This document shows positions 13,246 to 13,271 of a DNA stretch of 13,271 nt, one piece after another (the first letter of the stretch is position 1; each line of letters begins with the position of its first letter). A program made the position numbers and the translations under genes. The stretch is from assembly GCA_002320815.1 (NCBI GenBank), contig DCLA01000087.1:13509-26779 (forward strand), read 5' to 3'. Under the pieces are notes generated by a model. The model worked only from the letters and a program-made list of their open reading frames with translations, ran no database searches and was not told the DNA's origin. This stretch comes from Myxococcales bacterium UBA1660. Its GTDB lineage: Bacteria; Myxococcota_A; Polyangia; Polyangiales; Houyiibacteriaceae.

Positions 13246-13271
13246 GCGCCTGGGCCTTGTGCCTGGGCCTT
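13246..13271 (+). repeat. Tandem 13-bp repeats, reverse complement of the upstream array motif
   Basis: Two copies, GCGCCTGGGCCTT (13246-13258) and GTGCCTGGGCCTT (13259-13271), start directly after the four-helix-bundle stop codon and run into the window edge, so the array is probably longer. GCGCCTGGGCCT (13246-13257) is the exact reverse complement of AGGCCCAGGCGC at 12425-12436 and 12456-12467, so upstream and downstream arrays are inverted relative to each other and could pair in RNA across the gene. Confidence 0.85.

Overview
The window is G+C-rich and gene-dense. It looks like a chromosomal segment of a Myxococcota-type bacterium (former Deltaproteobacteria, perhaps Polyangia/Sandaracinaceae). 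This is inferred from gene content: a Hanks-type Ser/Thr kinase fused to an RDD membrane domain, a PP2C phosphatase with a zinc ribbon, a nucleotide-transporter-like protein fused to HEAT repeats and a cyclic-nucleotide domain, a multihaem c-type lipoprotein, and a repeat-flanked four-helix-bundle protein. No rRNA, tRNA, CRISPR array, transposase or integrase was recognised.

Left part (1-4026). A perfect long inverted repeat (1-68) precedes a RarD-family EamA permease. The permease converges on, and overlaps by 31 bp, a small STAS/SEC14-like protein read from the minus strand. A 109-bp gap with a strong hairpin and a possible promoter separates that gene from a Tat-exported FAD oxidase whose sequence closely follows cytokinin dehydrogenases. 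The oxidase is divergent from a class I SAM-dependent methyltransferase.

Central part (4014-12274). Four minus-strand genes are spaced like an operon, in transcription order: tetrahaem cytochrome c lipoprotein, transporter-HEAT-cNMP fusion (start codon directly after the preceding stop), PP2C phosphatase with acidic linker and zinc ribbon, and exported SRPBCC/START-like protein. A kinase-RDD fusion is transcribed divergently from the cytochrome across a 76-bp gap. The locus thus holds a Ser/Thr kinase, a Ser/Thr phosphatase and a cyclic-nucleotide sensor beside a redox protein. A shared signalling role is inference; the sequence shows only the domains and the gene order.

Right end (12275-13271). 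About 640 bp without a credible gene holds a modular repeat array tiled from 6-bp (GCCCAG-like) and 7-bp (GCCGGAT/GCAGAAT) blocks, then five 13-bp tandem repeats. Next come a perfect Shine-Dalgarno and a 108-aa four-helix-bundle (S23/Avd-like) gene. Right after its stop the window ends in 13-bp repeats that are the reverse complement of the upstream array. The gene therefore sits between inverted repeat arrays, an architecture reminiscent of 23S rRNA intervening sequences but outside rRNA. This is the best candidate for an undescribed element here.
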